Below are positions 15,815-24,018 of a stretch of DNA of 38,629 nt, in pieces. The stretch lies in NCBI GenBank assembly GCA_020853815.1, contig JADYYE010000129.1, positions 1-38,629 on the forward strand, read 5' to 3'. The stretch is from Phycisphaerales bacterium (GTDB lineage: Bacteria; Planctomycetota; Phycisphaerae; Phycisphaerales; UBA1924). A program made the position numbers and the translations under genes. The first letter of the stretch is position 1. Each line of letters starts with the position of its first letter. A model generated the notes under the pieces. It did no database searches. It saw nothing but the letters and a program-made list of their open reading frames with translations, and was not told the DNA's origin.

Positions 15815-16030
15815 ATGCTGGTCATTACTCGGCGTGAAGGCGAAGAAGTCGTCATCGGCGATCCGCGGAATCCGATCGGGATTGTGCGGATCGCGTCGGT
15901 GAAGGGCGAGCGGGTGCGGGTCGCGTTTGATTTCCCGCGCGAGGTTGAGATCAACCGGCGTGAGATCGCCGACCAGATCGTGACCCAGGAGCCGACGGTG
16001 GTCGGCGTGATCAAGCCCGAGTCGGCGTGA
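15815..16030 (+). CDS. csrA: Carbon storage regulator CsrA
   Basis: 71 residues, a normal CsrA length. The start MLVITRREGEEVVIGD matches the family signature, and the middle GIVRIASVKGERVRVAFDFP and EVEINRREIADQI segments match the RNA-binding strands. The conserved Arg of the VHREE motif is kept (INRREI), but the preceding His is Asn and the usual APK is FPR. CsrA dimers bind GGA motifs in mRNA leaders and change translation or stability of target transcripts. The ATG at 15815 is chosen over a longer open frame because of GGGAG at 15802-15806 and the family start. No fliW or flagellar gene is adjacent. The leader hairpin suggests autoregulation. Confidence 0.93.
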   Translation: MLVITRREGEEVVIGDPRNPIGIVRIASVKGERVRVAFDFPREVEINRREIADQIVTQEPTVVGVIKPESA

Positions 16031-16155
16031 GCGCTGGCTTGGACGAGCGGGTCGGCTGATCATCCACGCACGCCTACGAGGATTCTGCGGGCTCGTGGTT
16101 CATCACAAGGCCGAGCGATCGGTGCGATCCACGCCAATTGGACTTTTTGATTCAT

Positions 16156-16198
16156 GGAGCTCAGGGAACTCCCCGTCATTATTAATGGCGAGAGAGGA
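16156..16198 (+). promoter_or_regulatory. Possible GGA-loop hairpin and GGA Shine-Dalgarno before the PEP-CTERM-like gene
   Basis: GGAG (16156-16159) and CTCC (16169-16172) could form a 4-bp stem with GGA in the loop at 16165-16167. The Shine-Dalgarno GAGGAG near 16194-16199 has another GGA. The stem is short, so this is only a weak candidate for CsrA control. Confidence 0.25.
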
Positions 16199-16206
16199 GA
16201 AAACCC

Positions 16207-16962
16207 ATGAGGTGCTCGCTGGCGGCGTTGCTTGTCTTGACGGCGGCGACTGGCGCGTTGGCGCAGAACATCCTGTTCAATCCGGACTTTGAAGACCCGG
16301 CCGTTCTGAACACGGGGCAGGCGTTGGTGGGCGTGGGCGAGCAGAAAACGTTCGCCCGCGACGACAGCATCCCCGGCTACTCCGACTCGATCTTCGGCAT
16401 CCAGGATTGGATTCACAGCTGGGCGGATGTCGGCTTTGGCGAGGGCAGTCGCGACGCGGGCTTGGCGCGCGTCGACTTCGGCGGGAGCGGCGAATCTCAG
16501 TACGCGTTCATCAACAACTGGGACACACGCCTGAGCCAGGTCACGTCGCACGGCATCGCCGCCGGCGAGGTTTTCAACGCGAGCATCTATGTCGGGGCAC
16601 GCGGCGCGAACCAGGGCGGTCGGGTGCAGCTCTGGGCCGGGGTGCCTGACTACGACAATCCGGACATCTTCGATGCCAGCGCGGTCCTGCTCGCGGACCT
16701 GAAGGTCGCCACCGGCGATTGGACGGATTTCACGCCGGACTTGGTGCTGGATGAGGGTGTGTGGAATCTGGCTTCGCTGTCCGTCACGATCCCCGACGGC
16801 AGCAGCGCGATCGGCCTGCCGCTCACGATGTCGTTTTTGACGAGCGGCGGATCCTGGGGAGCCCTGAACTTCGATGCTGCCTCACTAGAAGTCGTGCCTT
16901 CCGCGGGAACGTGGGCCTTGGCGGCGATCGCGGGCTTCTTCGTGTTCCGTCGCGCACGTTGA
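16207..16962 (+). CDS. Exported protein with PEP-CTERM-like sorting tail
   Basis: 251 residues. A signal peptide (MRCSLAALLVLTAATGALAQ) is cut probably after ALA. The mature part begins NILFNPDFEDP, typical of carbohydrate-binding-like beta-sandwich domains in secreted planctomycete proteins, and continues with alternating strands. The C-terminus VPSAGTWALAAIAGFFVFRRAR is a sorting tail of PEP-CTERM type: a VP-x motif, a hydrophobic helix and a basic end. The Pro-Glu-Pro is replaced, as is common in Phycisphaerae. Such proteins are handled by an exosortase and tend to be extracellular or surface bound. AGGAG lies 5 bp before the ATG. No enzymatic motif is seen. It follows csrA by 176 bp. Confidence 0.75.
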   Translation: MRCSLAALLVLTAATGALAQNILFNPDFEDPAVLNTGQALVGVGEQKTFARDDSIPGYSDSIFGIQDWIHSWADVGFGEGSRDAGLARVDFGGSGESQYAFINNWDTRLSQVTSHGIAAGEVFNASIYVGARGANQGGRVQLWAGVPDYDNPDIFDASAVLLADLKVATGDWTDFTPDLVLDEGVWNLASLSVTIPDGSSAIGLPLTMSFLTSGGSWGALNFDAASLEVVPSAGTWALAAIAGFFVFRRAR

Positions 16963-16991
16963 TGCCGAGAGAGAGACGAGGGGGAGTGGTT

Positions 16992-17057
16992 GGCGCCCTT
17001 GGCTCCATCGAGGGCGCCGCACCGCGGGCTCGTTGAGAAGAGCGGGTCCGCGGTTTT
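16992..17057 (+). terminator. Two hairpins between convergent genes, the second a candidate intrinsic terminator
   Basis: GGCGCCCT (16992-16999) pairs perfectly with AGGGCGCC (17011-17018), an 8-bp stem usable from both directions. A second stem, CCGCGGGC (17022-17029) with GTCCGCGG (17046-17053, one G-T pair), is followed by TTTT at 17054-17057. They separate the plus-strand exported protein from the minus-strand Topo VI B gene. Confidence 0.55.
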
Positions 17058-17133
17058 CATAGGCACTCATGAACGCGGCATTCGGGAGTGGTGACGTCAA
17101 GCCCGCATAGGCGCCGGCGTGGGCGGCCTGATC

Positions 17134-19644
17134 TCAGAAGAGTCGCGGGCTGTCGTCGACGGGCACGAGCTTGCCGTCAACGAGTCGCATCTTGGGTTTG
17201 CTCGGCTTGGCGGCGGGCCCCTCGGGAGCCTTGGAGATCCTGGTCACGAGCGACGAGGTTTTCGGCGACTCGCGCGATGGCCTTTCGGATGGTTTCTTCG
17301 GAGCGGGTTTGGATTCAGCCTTTGCTTCCGGCTTGGCCGTGGACTTGGTTGATGGCTTGGTGTCCCGCTTGGCCGAGAGCTTCGAATCGGCACGTGCGTC
17401 CGACTTGGCCTCGGGCCGCCCTCGCTTGGGGACGTCCTCGTTGCGGAGCGAAGCGACCTTCAGGGCCGCGGCCTCGGCCTTGGAGAACTCGAGCGGCGGG
17501 GAATCGTCATCGCGAGACGCCTTGTCTCGCTTGGATTCGGGCGCCGAGGCGCGGGACTCGCGCGACGATTGCTTGCCTCGGTGCTTGGGCGCGTCGTCGG
17601 GATCAAACGCCGGCGCGGCGCTCGCGTTTCGTCCGGGCGTGCCGGGCGAGGGAGCGTCGACGATGATCACGCCGTCCTGGTCCGACGGATCGTCCTTCAT
17701 CGCTTTGCCCTCGTCGTCGAGCTCGACATCGGCGATCGCGGTCTTGGACTTGGCCTGCTGGAGGAGGGCGTCGTAGAGCTTTTTGGCGTCGGCGCCCGTG
17801 ATGGCGTTGCACGCCTTGGCGATCTCGCCGATGTACTTCTGGAAGACGTCGCGGCGCTCGCCCTCGCGCTTCATCTTGGCGCGCTTGCGCAGGTAGATGC
17901 CGAGCTTTCGCCCGCACTCCATGAGCGCGAGTTTCATCTCCTTGCGGATCTCGTCGTAATCGGCGATCGCTTCCTTCGACTCGCTGGTGAACGGCACCCA
18001 CACGCTGGCCATGTGGATCATGATGACAAGCGGCCCGACCGGCAGGCTGTTGCGGGGGTGCTGCAGGTCGTAGTTCCGCCAATTCGTTTCGGTCACAGCC
18101 TTGAAGCTCGAGCACGCGCTCTGCTGGAACAGCAAGGGCACTCGATTGGCGAAGCGGATCACGCGCGAGGAGTCGTCCGCGGCCAGTTCGCCGCCGAAGG
18201 CGATCGCGGCCTCGATCAGGAACGGACGCCCGCGGTAGATGTCGGGTTCGCGGCTTGACGCGGCGTAGAACTCGGCGCGCACGCCCTTGAACATGCCCTT
18301 GAGCAACTGCTGCACGCCGATCGGCGCCAGACAGTCGGTGGGCGGCGGGGCGAGCTTGGAATCCTGGAACTCCTTGTACAGCTTTTCGGCCTGCGGCGGT
18401 TCGATATCGGCCACCTTCGTGCGGCTCGTCACGCCGATCTTGGAGCAGAACTCGCTCGCGGTCGGGCCCGAGATGCGGCAGAACTTCTCCTGAAGGAAAG
18501 CGTAGAGCGTGCCGCCCTTCTCGGCGGCCTCGTAGTCCTTGAGCATCTGGAGCAGGATGCCAAGCTCGATCCCTTTGGGGTGCGGCTGGATTTCCTTGGT
18601 CTCGGGCGGGAGTTCGCTGACCGCGCGCGGGAAGACGACCAAGGGGCCCATGTCCTCGGTGATCGCGGGAGCGGCTTTCGTCGCCGAGCCCGATGCGCCA
18701 GCCAGGGAACCACTCGCGGCGACGTTGTCGCCGGCGGCTGACTTGCCCTTCTTCAAAAGCGGGGCGTCTTCCTCTTCCTCGATCGTGCGCGTGGGGCGAA
18801 CCAGGACAATCCGTGCGTGCGGGTTGGCGATCGCGGTCAGTTCGAGAAACTCGTCGACGCTGCCGCGGCCCTTCTGGTACTTGCCTTCCAGCTCGATCGT
18901 GACGCTGGTCCCGGTCGGGAAACTCGCGGGGCTCAGGAACTCGCCTCGTTCGGCGAGCTCGCGCACCGCGGGGTTCAGCTCGCGCAGGCGTGCGAGCGGG
19001 AAGTCGTCCGTCTCGTCGTCGGCTGTGACCTCGGCGCGGTTGGTCTTGGTGTTCATCGCCAGTTCGATGTGGTGCGCGGCCTTGCTCGCATCGGGGCGGG
19101 TCTGGATCATCATGGGCTTGCCCGTGGTGATCAGGCCGTACATGCCGGCGGCGGAGATGCCGATGCCCTGCTGGCCGCGCGACATCTTGAGGCGATGGAA
19201 CTTCGAGCCATAGAGGAGGCGCCCGAAGATGTTCTCGACCTGCTTGCGGACGATGCCCGGGCCGTTGTCGACGATGGTGACGCGGTATCGCCCGGACTTG
19301 GCGGCCTTGGATTTTTTGGCGTCGTCGGCGTCGTCCTTGGCGTTTGGAGACTTCGGCGACTTGCCGGCTTCCTCGATGTCTTCGATGACGACAACGATTT
19401 CGGGCAGGATGCCGGCTTCTTCGCACGCGTCGAGGCTGTTGTCGACCGCTTCCTTGACGGTGGTGAGGAGCGCCTTGCGAGGATTGTCAAAGCCCAGCAG
19501 GTGCCGGTTTTTGGCGAAGAACTCGGAGACGGAGATGTCGCGCTGCTTGGCGGCCATCGTTTCGGCCGTCGCGCGGGGGGTGGATTTCTTGGGCGTCGTT
19601 CCGTCTTTGGCCAACGGGAGTTCCAGGACAGGGGTCTGTGACAT
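17134..19644 (-). CDS. top6B: DNA topoisomerase VI subunit B with extended basic tail
   Basis: 836 residues against about 530 for archaeal Top6B. The start is set by AGGAGGG upstream of the ATG at 19644. GHKL ATPase motifs are clear: VKEAVDNSLDACEE (63-76, N69 for Mg), VDNGPGI (125-131), and LLYGSKFHRL with RGQQGIGISAAG (156-167). NRVPLLFQQ (500-508) marks the transducer domain, which passes ATP closure to the DNA-cutting A subunit. Topo VI is a type IIB enzyme that relaxes and decatenates DNA. Two insertions are unusual: a Lys/Asp-rich loop at 95-119 and an Ala/Ser-rich loop at about 297-333. From about 640 the tail is Lys/Ser/Pro/Ala-rich, histone-H1-like, with KRGRP. The A subunit is at 24019-25152 on the other strand. 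Confidence 0.92.
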   Translation of the reverse strand: MSQTPVLELPLAKDGTTPKKSTPRATAETMAAKQRDISVSEFFAKNRHLLGFDNPRKALLTTVKEAVDNSLDACEEAGILPEIVVVIEDIEEAGKSPKSPNAKDDADDAKKSKAAKSGRYRVTIVDNGPGIVRKQVENIFGRLLYGSKFHRLKMSRGQQGIGISAAGMYGLITTGKPMMIQTRPDASKAAHHIELAMNTKTNRAEVTADDETDDFPLARLRELNPAVRELAERGEFLSPASFPTGTSVTIELEGKYQKGRGSVDEFLELTAIANPHARIVLVRPTRTIEEEEDAPLLKKGKSAAGDNVAASGSLAGASGSATKAAPAITEDMGPLVVFPRAVSELPPETKEIQPHPKGIELGILLQMLKDYEAAEKGGTLYAFLQEKFCRISGPTASEFCSKIGVTSRTKVADIEPPQAEKLYKEFQDSKLAPPPTDCLAPIGVQQLLKGMFKGVRAEFYAASSREPDIYRGRPFLIEAAIAFGGELAADDSSRVIRFANRVPLLFQQSACSSFKAVTETNWRNYDLQHPRNSLPVGPLVIMIHMASVWVPFTSESKEAIADYDEIRKEMKLALMECGRKLGIYLRKRAKMKREGERRDVFQKYIGEIAKACNAITGADAKKLYDALLQQAKSKTAIADVELDDEGKAMKDDPSDQDGVIIVDAPSPGTPGRNASAAPAFDPDDAPKHRGKQSSRESRASAPESKRDKASRDDDSPPLEFSKAEAAALKVASLRNEDVPKRGRPEAKSDARADSKLSAKRDTKPSTKSTAKPEAKAESKPAPKKPSERPSRESPKTSSLVTRISKAPEGPAAKPSKPKMRLVDGKLVPVDDSPRLF

Positions 19645-19943
19645 GTCGGCGTGCCCTCCTTGGCATCGGCGCGGGGGAGTGTATGGCGGGTGGGGCAGGG
19701 AGTGGCCCGCGGGTGCCCTGAAGGGAGTTCGGCAGGAGGCGATTTGGACGGTGTACGGGCGATCTTGAAGTTCGCGCAAATCAGGCACCTGGGGGATGCG
19801 AGCCGAGGGCGGGGTCGTTATACTTCCACCGCCCAGAGAGGGCCCAGACAGGTGCTTTGCGCGGGATTCCGCCCGGAAGGGGAGGGACTTCTTCCGGTCT
19901 CGCGCGGGGCCTACTTCCCTGGCTGGTTAGGAGGGTAGAAAAG
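19645..19943 (+). promoter_or_regulatory. Divergent intergenic region with a candidate -10 box
   Basis: This 299-bp gap separates topoisomerase VI B (minus) from the second PEP-CTERM gene (plus). TATACT at 19819-19824 is a candidate plus-strand -10 element, giving a leader of about 115 nt. GGAGG at 19930-19934 is the ribosome site. I see no small gene in it. Confidence 0.35.
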
Positions 19944-20591
19944 ATGAAGATTTTTGCTTTGGCCGTTCTGGCGGCCAGCGCGGGCGTTGCGTCCGCGTCG
20001 GTGACGATTTCGCAGTGGGACCTGCTCGGCGCTCCCGGCGACCAGGTGTTCACGCCGGGTTCGGCGGTCGCCAATGTCAGCGCGATGAACCTGACCCGCG
20101 GCGCGGGCCTTGGTGTCAGCGCGGCGGCCAACTCGTTCAGCTCGCTCGGTTGGACGCAGGCGTCGGACGACTACTTCAGCTGGGGCTTCACGGTTGACTC
20201 GGGCTATGCCGTCAACCTCGATTCGCTCTACATCGGCACGCGTTCGTCGAACACGGGCCCGGGGCAGCTCGGTCTGTACTACAGCGGCGACGGGTTCACC
20301 ACGGCCATCACCACCTTCGCGCAGGTCGGCACGGCCTTCAACAACATGGTGATCGATCTCAGCGCCCTCCCCAACCTGACCGGCACCGTTGAGTTCCGTG
20401 TTGCTCAGATCGGCAACGTGTCGGCCAACGGCGGCACCACCAGCTCGAGCGGCACGTTCCGCTTCAGCGCCTACTTCGTCAACAACACGTTTGACCGCAA
20501 CCTGCAGTTCACCGGCGATGTCGTCCCGACCCCGGGCGCGATGGCGCTGCTCGGCCTCGGCGGGCTCGTCGCCGGGCGTCGCCGCCGCTAA
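19944..20591 (+). CDS. PEP-CTERM-type exported protein
   Basis: 215 residues with a signal peptide (MKIFALAVLAASAGVASA, cut near ASA) and a C-terminal sorting tail: VVPTPGAMALLGLGGLV followed by AGRRRR. The tail is the VP(T/A)PG variant of PEP-CTERM common in Planctomycetes. The mature body is rich in Gly, Ser, Thr and Asn with aromatic-alternating strands, consistent with a secreted beta-sandwich. It contains no catalytic motif I recognise and no cysteine in the mature part that I noted. Export by Sec, then processing by an exosortase encoded elsewhere, is expected from the family. A strong GGAGG ribosome site precedes the ATG, and a terminator follows at 20674-20706. Function is unknown; a matrix or surface role is plausible. 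Confidence 0.8.
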   Translation: MKIFALAVLAASAGVASASVTISQWDLLGAPGDQVFTPGSAVANVSAMNLTRGAGLGVSAAANSFSSLGWTQASDDYFSWGFTVDSGYAVNLDSLYIGTRSSNTGPGQLGLYYSGDGFTTAITTFAQVGTAFNNMVIDLSALPNLTGTVEFRVAQIGNVSANGGTTSSSGTFRFSAYFVNNTFDRNLQFTGDVVPTPGAMALLGLGGLVAGRRRR

Positions 20592-20673
20592 GTTCCCGTT
20601 TCTCGCGTCGGCCGCCGAATCCTGACCACTTCGGCGTCTGACTTCAGTTTGACCACAGTTCAGAACGACAATG

Positions 20674-20706
20674 CCGGGGCGCTCGTCGCGCCCCGGTGTT
20701 GTTTTT
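20674..20706 (+). terminator. Intrinsic terminator after the PEP-CTERM gene
   Basis: CCGGGGCGC (20674-20682) and GCGCCCCGG (20688-20696) form a perfect 9-bp stem with a 5-base loop, followed by TGTTGTTTTT. Confidence 0.85.
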
Positions 20707-20799
20707 GCCGGACGAATCCGGTGAGGTGACGGCCTAAACTCCCGTTCACCCATCGCGAAGCGGGCGAACGCCCTCTCGCGGCATTTCGGAGAACGAACC

Positions 20800-21270
20800 A
20801 TGGAAACGACGCTCATTATCCTCAAGCCCGACGCCGTGCAGCGCGGGCTCATCGGCCGGCTCGTCTCGCGCTTCGAGGACAAAGGACTGCAGGTGGTCGG
20901 CATGAAGCTGATGCAGATCAGCCAGCAGCTGGCCGCGACGCACTACGAGGCCCACAAGGAGCGTCCGTTCTATCCGGGCCTCGTGAAGTTCATGACCTCC
21001 AGCCCGGTCGTCGTCATGGCGATTCGCGGGAATGGCGCGATCACCATCGCACGCAACATGATGGGCGCGACCTTTGGCAGCAAGGCCAACCCCGGCACCA
21101 TCCGCGGCGACTTCGGCGTGTCGAACTCGTTCAACCTGATCCACGGCTCGGACAGCCCCGAGGCGGCGGAGCGCGAGTTGAAGTTGTTCTTCGCCCCGGG
21201 CGAAGTGCTGAACTGGCCGCGTCATGGCGACCAGTGGATCTACGACATGTCGGGCGGGAAGATCGAGTAA
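20800..21270 (+). CDS. ndk: Nucleoside diphosphate kinase
   Basis: 156 residues, normal for Ndk (about 140-155). The start METTLIILKPDAVQRGLIG is the family N-terminus. The active-site His lies in SFNLIHGSDSPE, which normally reads NxxHGSDS and carries the phosphohistidine. NPGTIRGDFG and ERPFYPGLVKFM are also conserved. The enzyme transfers the gamma phosphate from ATP to other NDPs through the phosphohistidine, balancing nucleotide pools in the cytosol. GGAG at 20786-20789 precedes the ATG. TAAACT at 20735-20740 may be the -10 box. The gene is bracketed by two intrinsic terminators, so it is probably monocistronic. Confidence 0.97.
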   Translation: METTLIILKPDAVQRGLIGRLVSRFEDKGLQVVGMKLMQISQQLAATHYEAHKERPFYPGLVKFMTSSPVVVMAIRGNGAITIARNMMGATFGSKANPGTIRGDFGVSNSFNLIHGSDSPEAAERELKLFFAPGEVLNWPRHGDQWIYDMSGGKIE

Positions 21271-21301
21271 GCTCGCTCCGCTGCTTTCGAATGAATTCAA
21301 G

Positions 21302-21339
21302 CCGGGCCTGAGGACTTCCTCGGGCCCGGTTTGGCTTTT
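21302..21339 (+). terminator. Intrinsic terminator after ndk
   Basis: CCGGGCCTGAGG (21302-21313) pairs with CCTCGGGCCCGG (21318-21329), with one G-T pair and a 4-base loop, followed by TTTGGCTTTT. Confidence 0.85.
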
Positions 21340-21416
21340 GGACTGAGGGGCGCTGGCTCGAGCGACGTGGCCGGGCACGACGGGACTTGGCTTTGCCCGG
21401 ATCGACCGCGAATCGG

Positions 21417-21422
21417 TACGCT
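21417..21422 (+). promoter_or_regulatory. Candidate -10 element for a leaderless rhamnosidase transcript
   Basis: TACGCT is followed by 6 bases (GTGGCC) and the ATG at 21429. No Shine-Dalgarno fits between them. Confidence 0.35.
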
Positions 21423-21428
21423 GTGGCC

Positions 21429-23831
21429 ATGAAGACTCTCATCGCCTTTCGCCACGGTCGCCGGTGGTTCATGCTCGCCGGCCTGATGCTCGTCCTGGGC
21501 ACGATCGGGCCCAGAGCGATGGCGGCGGGTGAAGGCGGTGCGGGCGAAGAGGCCGCGTGGCTCTCGACGGGCGTTGACGCGGACGGGCGGGCGTGCCCGC
21601 TTTTCCGGGGCGAGTTCTCGCTGGACCAGGGCGTCAGCAAGGCGACGCTGTCGATCGTCGGCCTCGGGCACTTTCGCGCGACCGTCAACGGAGAGAGGGT
21701 GAGCGATTCGGTCATCGACCAGCCCTGGTCGCAGTACAGCGCGACGATCTACGAACAGTCGTTCGACGTCACCGGGCTGGTGCGCAAGGGAAACAACGCG
21801 ATCGGCGTGATGCTGGGAAACTCGTTCTGGCGTGTCGGGCCGGTGAATGACGCGGGGCGGTTCAGCAAGACCGACGCGATGCCGGATTTTTCGGCGGGGC
21901 GGAATTCCCTGGTGCGTGCGACGATCGATGTGACGCTCTCGGACGGAAGTCATCGGCGCGTGGTCAGCGGACCGAAGTGGACGTGGACGGACGGGCCGAT
22001 CACGTTCTCGCACATCTACGCGGGCGAAGACTACGACGCCACGCGGGAGGTGAAGGGCTGGGACATGCCGGGAACGCCCGCGGGCGAGTGGAAGGCCGCG
22101 GTGGTTGTCGATGCGCCCAGGGCGGCGATCGTGCCGTTCACAACGCCGGCGATGAAGGAGTTTGAGGTCTTCTCGCCGCGGGAGCGTCGGATCGCGGGCG
22201 GCGCTGGGGATGGCATCTCCACCTACATCTTCCCGCAGAATTGCTCGTCGCTGATTCGCTTCACGGTCGAGGGCATGGCGGGCGCGAAAGTCCGCTTCAA
22301 GCCCTGCGAGTACATGGACCCCGCGACGGGGCGCGTCAAGTTCACATACACCTGGGGAACGGGCAAGGACATCTGGCACGATTACACGCTGCGCGACGGC
22401 GAGCAGACGCACCAGGTCATCTTCTGCTATGAGGGCGCGCAGTTCGTCGAGGTCGACGGCGCGGTCGCGCCGGGCGAGGCCAACCCCAAGGGCCTGCCCG
22501 TGATGAAGTCGGTCGAGATGGTGCATGTGCGGGCGGCGTGCGACAGCGTCGGATCATTTGAGTGCGCCTCGAAGATGCAGAACGACGCGCACAAGATCAT
22601 TGATTGGGCGATACGCTCGAACATGGCGCACGTCGTGACCGATTGCCCGCACCGCGAGAAGAACGGCTGGCAGGAGCAGAACTGGCACATGGCACGGGCG
22701 CTGTCGTATCGCTACGACACGCACGCGTACATGACCAAGGTCATGCGCGACGTGCGCGACACGCAGTTGCCCGACGGGCACATCCCGACGAACTGCCCGA
22801 ACTATCTCGTGGGAGTCCCGCCGCACGGCTTCTGGAACGAGGCGCCGGAGTGGGGCATCGCGGGCGTGCTCGTGCCGTGGCATCTGTACGAGTGGTACGG
22901 CGATCGCGGGACGCTGGCGGCGTCGCTGGAGAGCATGAGGAAGTTTGTCGACTATCTCTCGTCGACGGCGAAGGACGGCGTGATCACGAGCAATCTCGGC
23001 GACTGGTACGACTATGGGCATGGCAAGGGCGATGGCCCGAGCCAGTGGACGCCAGCGGAAGTGAGCGCGACCGCGATCTGGGCGCTCGGCGCCCGGACGG
23101 TCGCGGATGCCGCCAAGGTGCTGGGACACGAGCAGGCCGAGGCGAAGTACCGCGGACTTTACAACACGATCCGCGATACGTTCCGCGCGAAGTTCTATGA
23201 CTCCGCCACCGCAACCACCCTGAACAAGGGCTCGTGCCAGGCGGGTGTCTCGACGGCGCTGTGCGCGGGGCTGATCCCCGACGCGGATCGCGGGAGAGCT
23301 ATCGACGCGATCGTGAAAGACCTCGAAGGGCGCGGATATCAGCAGACTTCCGGCGAAGTGCTGCAGGTGTTCCTGATCCGGGCGCTGGCCGAGGCGGGGC
23401 GGAACGACGTCTTGCACAAGGTCTATGCGCGGCGCGATCGCGGCAGCTACGGCTTCATGGTGGAGAGCGGCCTGACCACGCTGCCGGAGTCGTGGGACGC
23501 CAAGCCCGGTACCGGCAACAGTTTGAACCACTTCATGCTCGGGCATCTTGTCGAGTGGCACTTTGCCTACGTGGCCGGGATCCGCCAGGAGCCCGGCAGC
23601 ATTGGCTGGAAGCGAGTGGTTATTCAGCCCGACCCCGGAACGCTCGAGAGCTATGAAGCGTCGTTCAAGAGCCCGCGCGGCGAGATCGCATCCAAGGGCA
23701 AAGTCGTCGACGGCAAGCTCCGTGTTTCGATCGCGACCCCCGCGGGCGTGGAGAAGGCAACGCTGATCTGGCCGGGCGGACAGAAGGTGGAGCTTGCGAT
23801 CGGCAAGACCACGGAACTGGTGCAGCCGTAG
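21429..23831 (+). CDS. Alpha-L-rhamnosidase, GH78 family, exported
   Basis: 800 residues. The N-terminus has a basic start and a hydrophobic run (FMLAGLMLVLGTIGPRAMAA) giving a signal peptide, so the enzyme acts outside the cytoplasm. The N-terminal part (about 40-380) carries the beta-sandwich domains of GH78, with LGHFRATVNGERVSD and AGEDYDATRE. The catalytic (alpha/alpha)6 barrel follows with the diagnostic DCPHREKNGWQEQ at 405-417, where the Glu is the likely general acid, then WNEAPEWG, NLGDWYDY and GLTTLPESWD. A C-terminal sandwich ends the protein. It removes terminal alpha-L-rhamnose from plant or algal polysaccharides or glycosides. It stands alone, with no other sugar-metabolism genes adjacent, and is preceded by the ndk terminator. 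Confidence 0.9.
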   Translation: MKTLIAFRHGRRWFMLAGLMLVLGTIGPRAMAAGEGGAGEEAAWLSTGVDADGRACPLFRGEFSLDQGVSKATLSIVGLGHFRATVNGERVSDSVIDQPWSQYSATIYEQSFDVTGLVRKGNNAIGVMLGNSFWRVGPVNDAGRFSKTDAMPDFSAGRNSLVRATIDVTLSDGSHRRVVSGPKWTWTDGPITFSHIYAGEDYDATREVKGWDMPGTPAGEWKAAVVVDAPRAAIVPFTTPAMKEFEVFSPRERRIAGGAGDGISTYIFPQNCSSLIRFTVEGMAGAKVRFKPCEYMDPATGRVKFTYTWGTGKDIWHDYTLRDGEQTHQVIFCYEGAQFVEVDGAVAPGEANPKGLPVMKSVEMVHVRAACDSVGSFECASKMQNDAHKIIDWAIRSNMAHVVTDCPHREKNGWQEQNWHMARALSYRYDTHAYMTKVMRDVRDTQLPDGHIPTNCPNYLVGVPPHGFWNEAPEWGIAGVLVPWHLYEWYGDRGTLAASLESMRKFVDYLSSTAKDGVITSNLGDWYDYGHGKGDGPSQWTPAEVSATAIWALGARTVADAAKVLGHEQAEAKYRGLYNTIRDTFRAKFYDSATATTLNKGSCQAGVSTALCAGLIPDADRGRAIDAIVKDLEGRGYQQTSGEVLQVFLIRALAEAGRNDVLHKVYARRDRGSYGFMVESGLTTLPESWDAKPGTGNSLNHFMLGHLVEWHFAYVAGIRQEPGSIGWKRVVIQPDPGTLESYEASFKSPRGEIASKGKVVDGKLRVSIATPAGVEKATLIWPGGQKVELAIGKTTELVQP

Positions 23832-23937
23832 GCGGAGTCTTGCCTTCGTGACGCAACGGCGGTTCGATTCGCCTGCATCTTCGGTCGATCTCAGGTCCGG
23901 CGCACAAGACGGCCCACTCCGTGTGGCGATCCGGGAC

Positions 23938-23943
23938 TACACT
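23938..23943 (+). promoter_or_regulatory. Candidate -10 element upstream of topoisomerase VI A
   Basis: TACACT, 75 bp before the ATG at 24019, matches the hexamer seen at 11750 and 14917. No clear -35 box is seen. Confidence 0.3.
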
Positions 23944-24018
23944 CCGCCCGTGCGGCAGGGAAGCCGCGCGGGGTGTTTGGCCGCGATTTCCGCGGCGGAA
24001 TGGACGGAGATCGATTCG

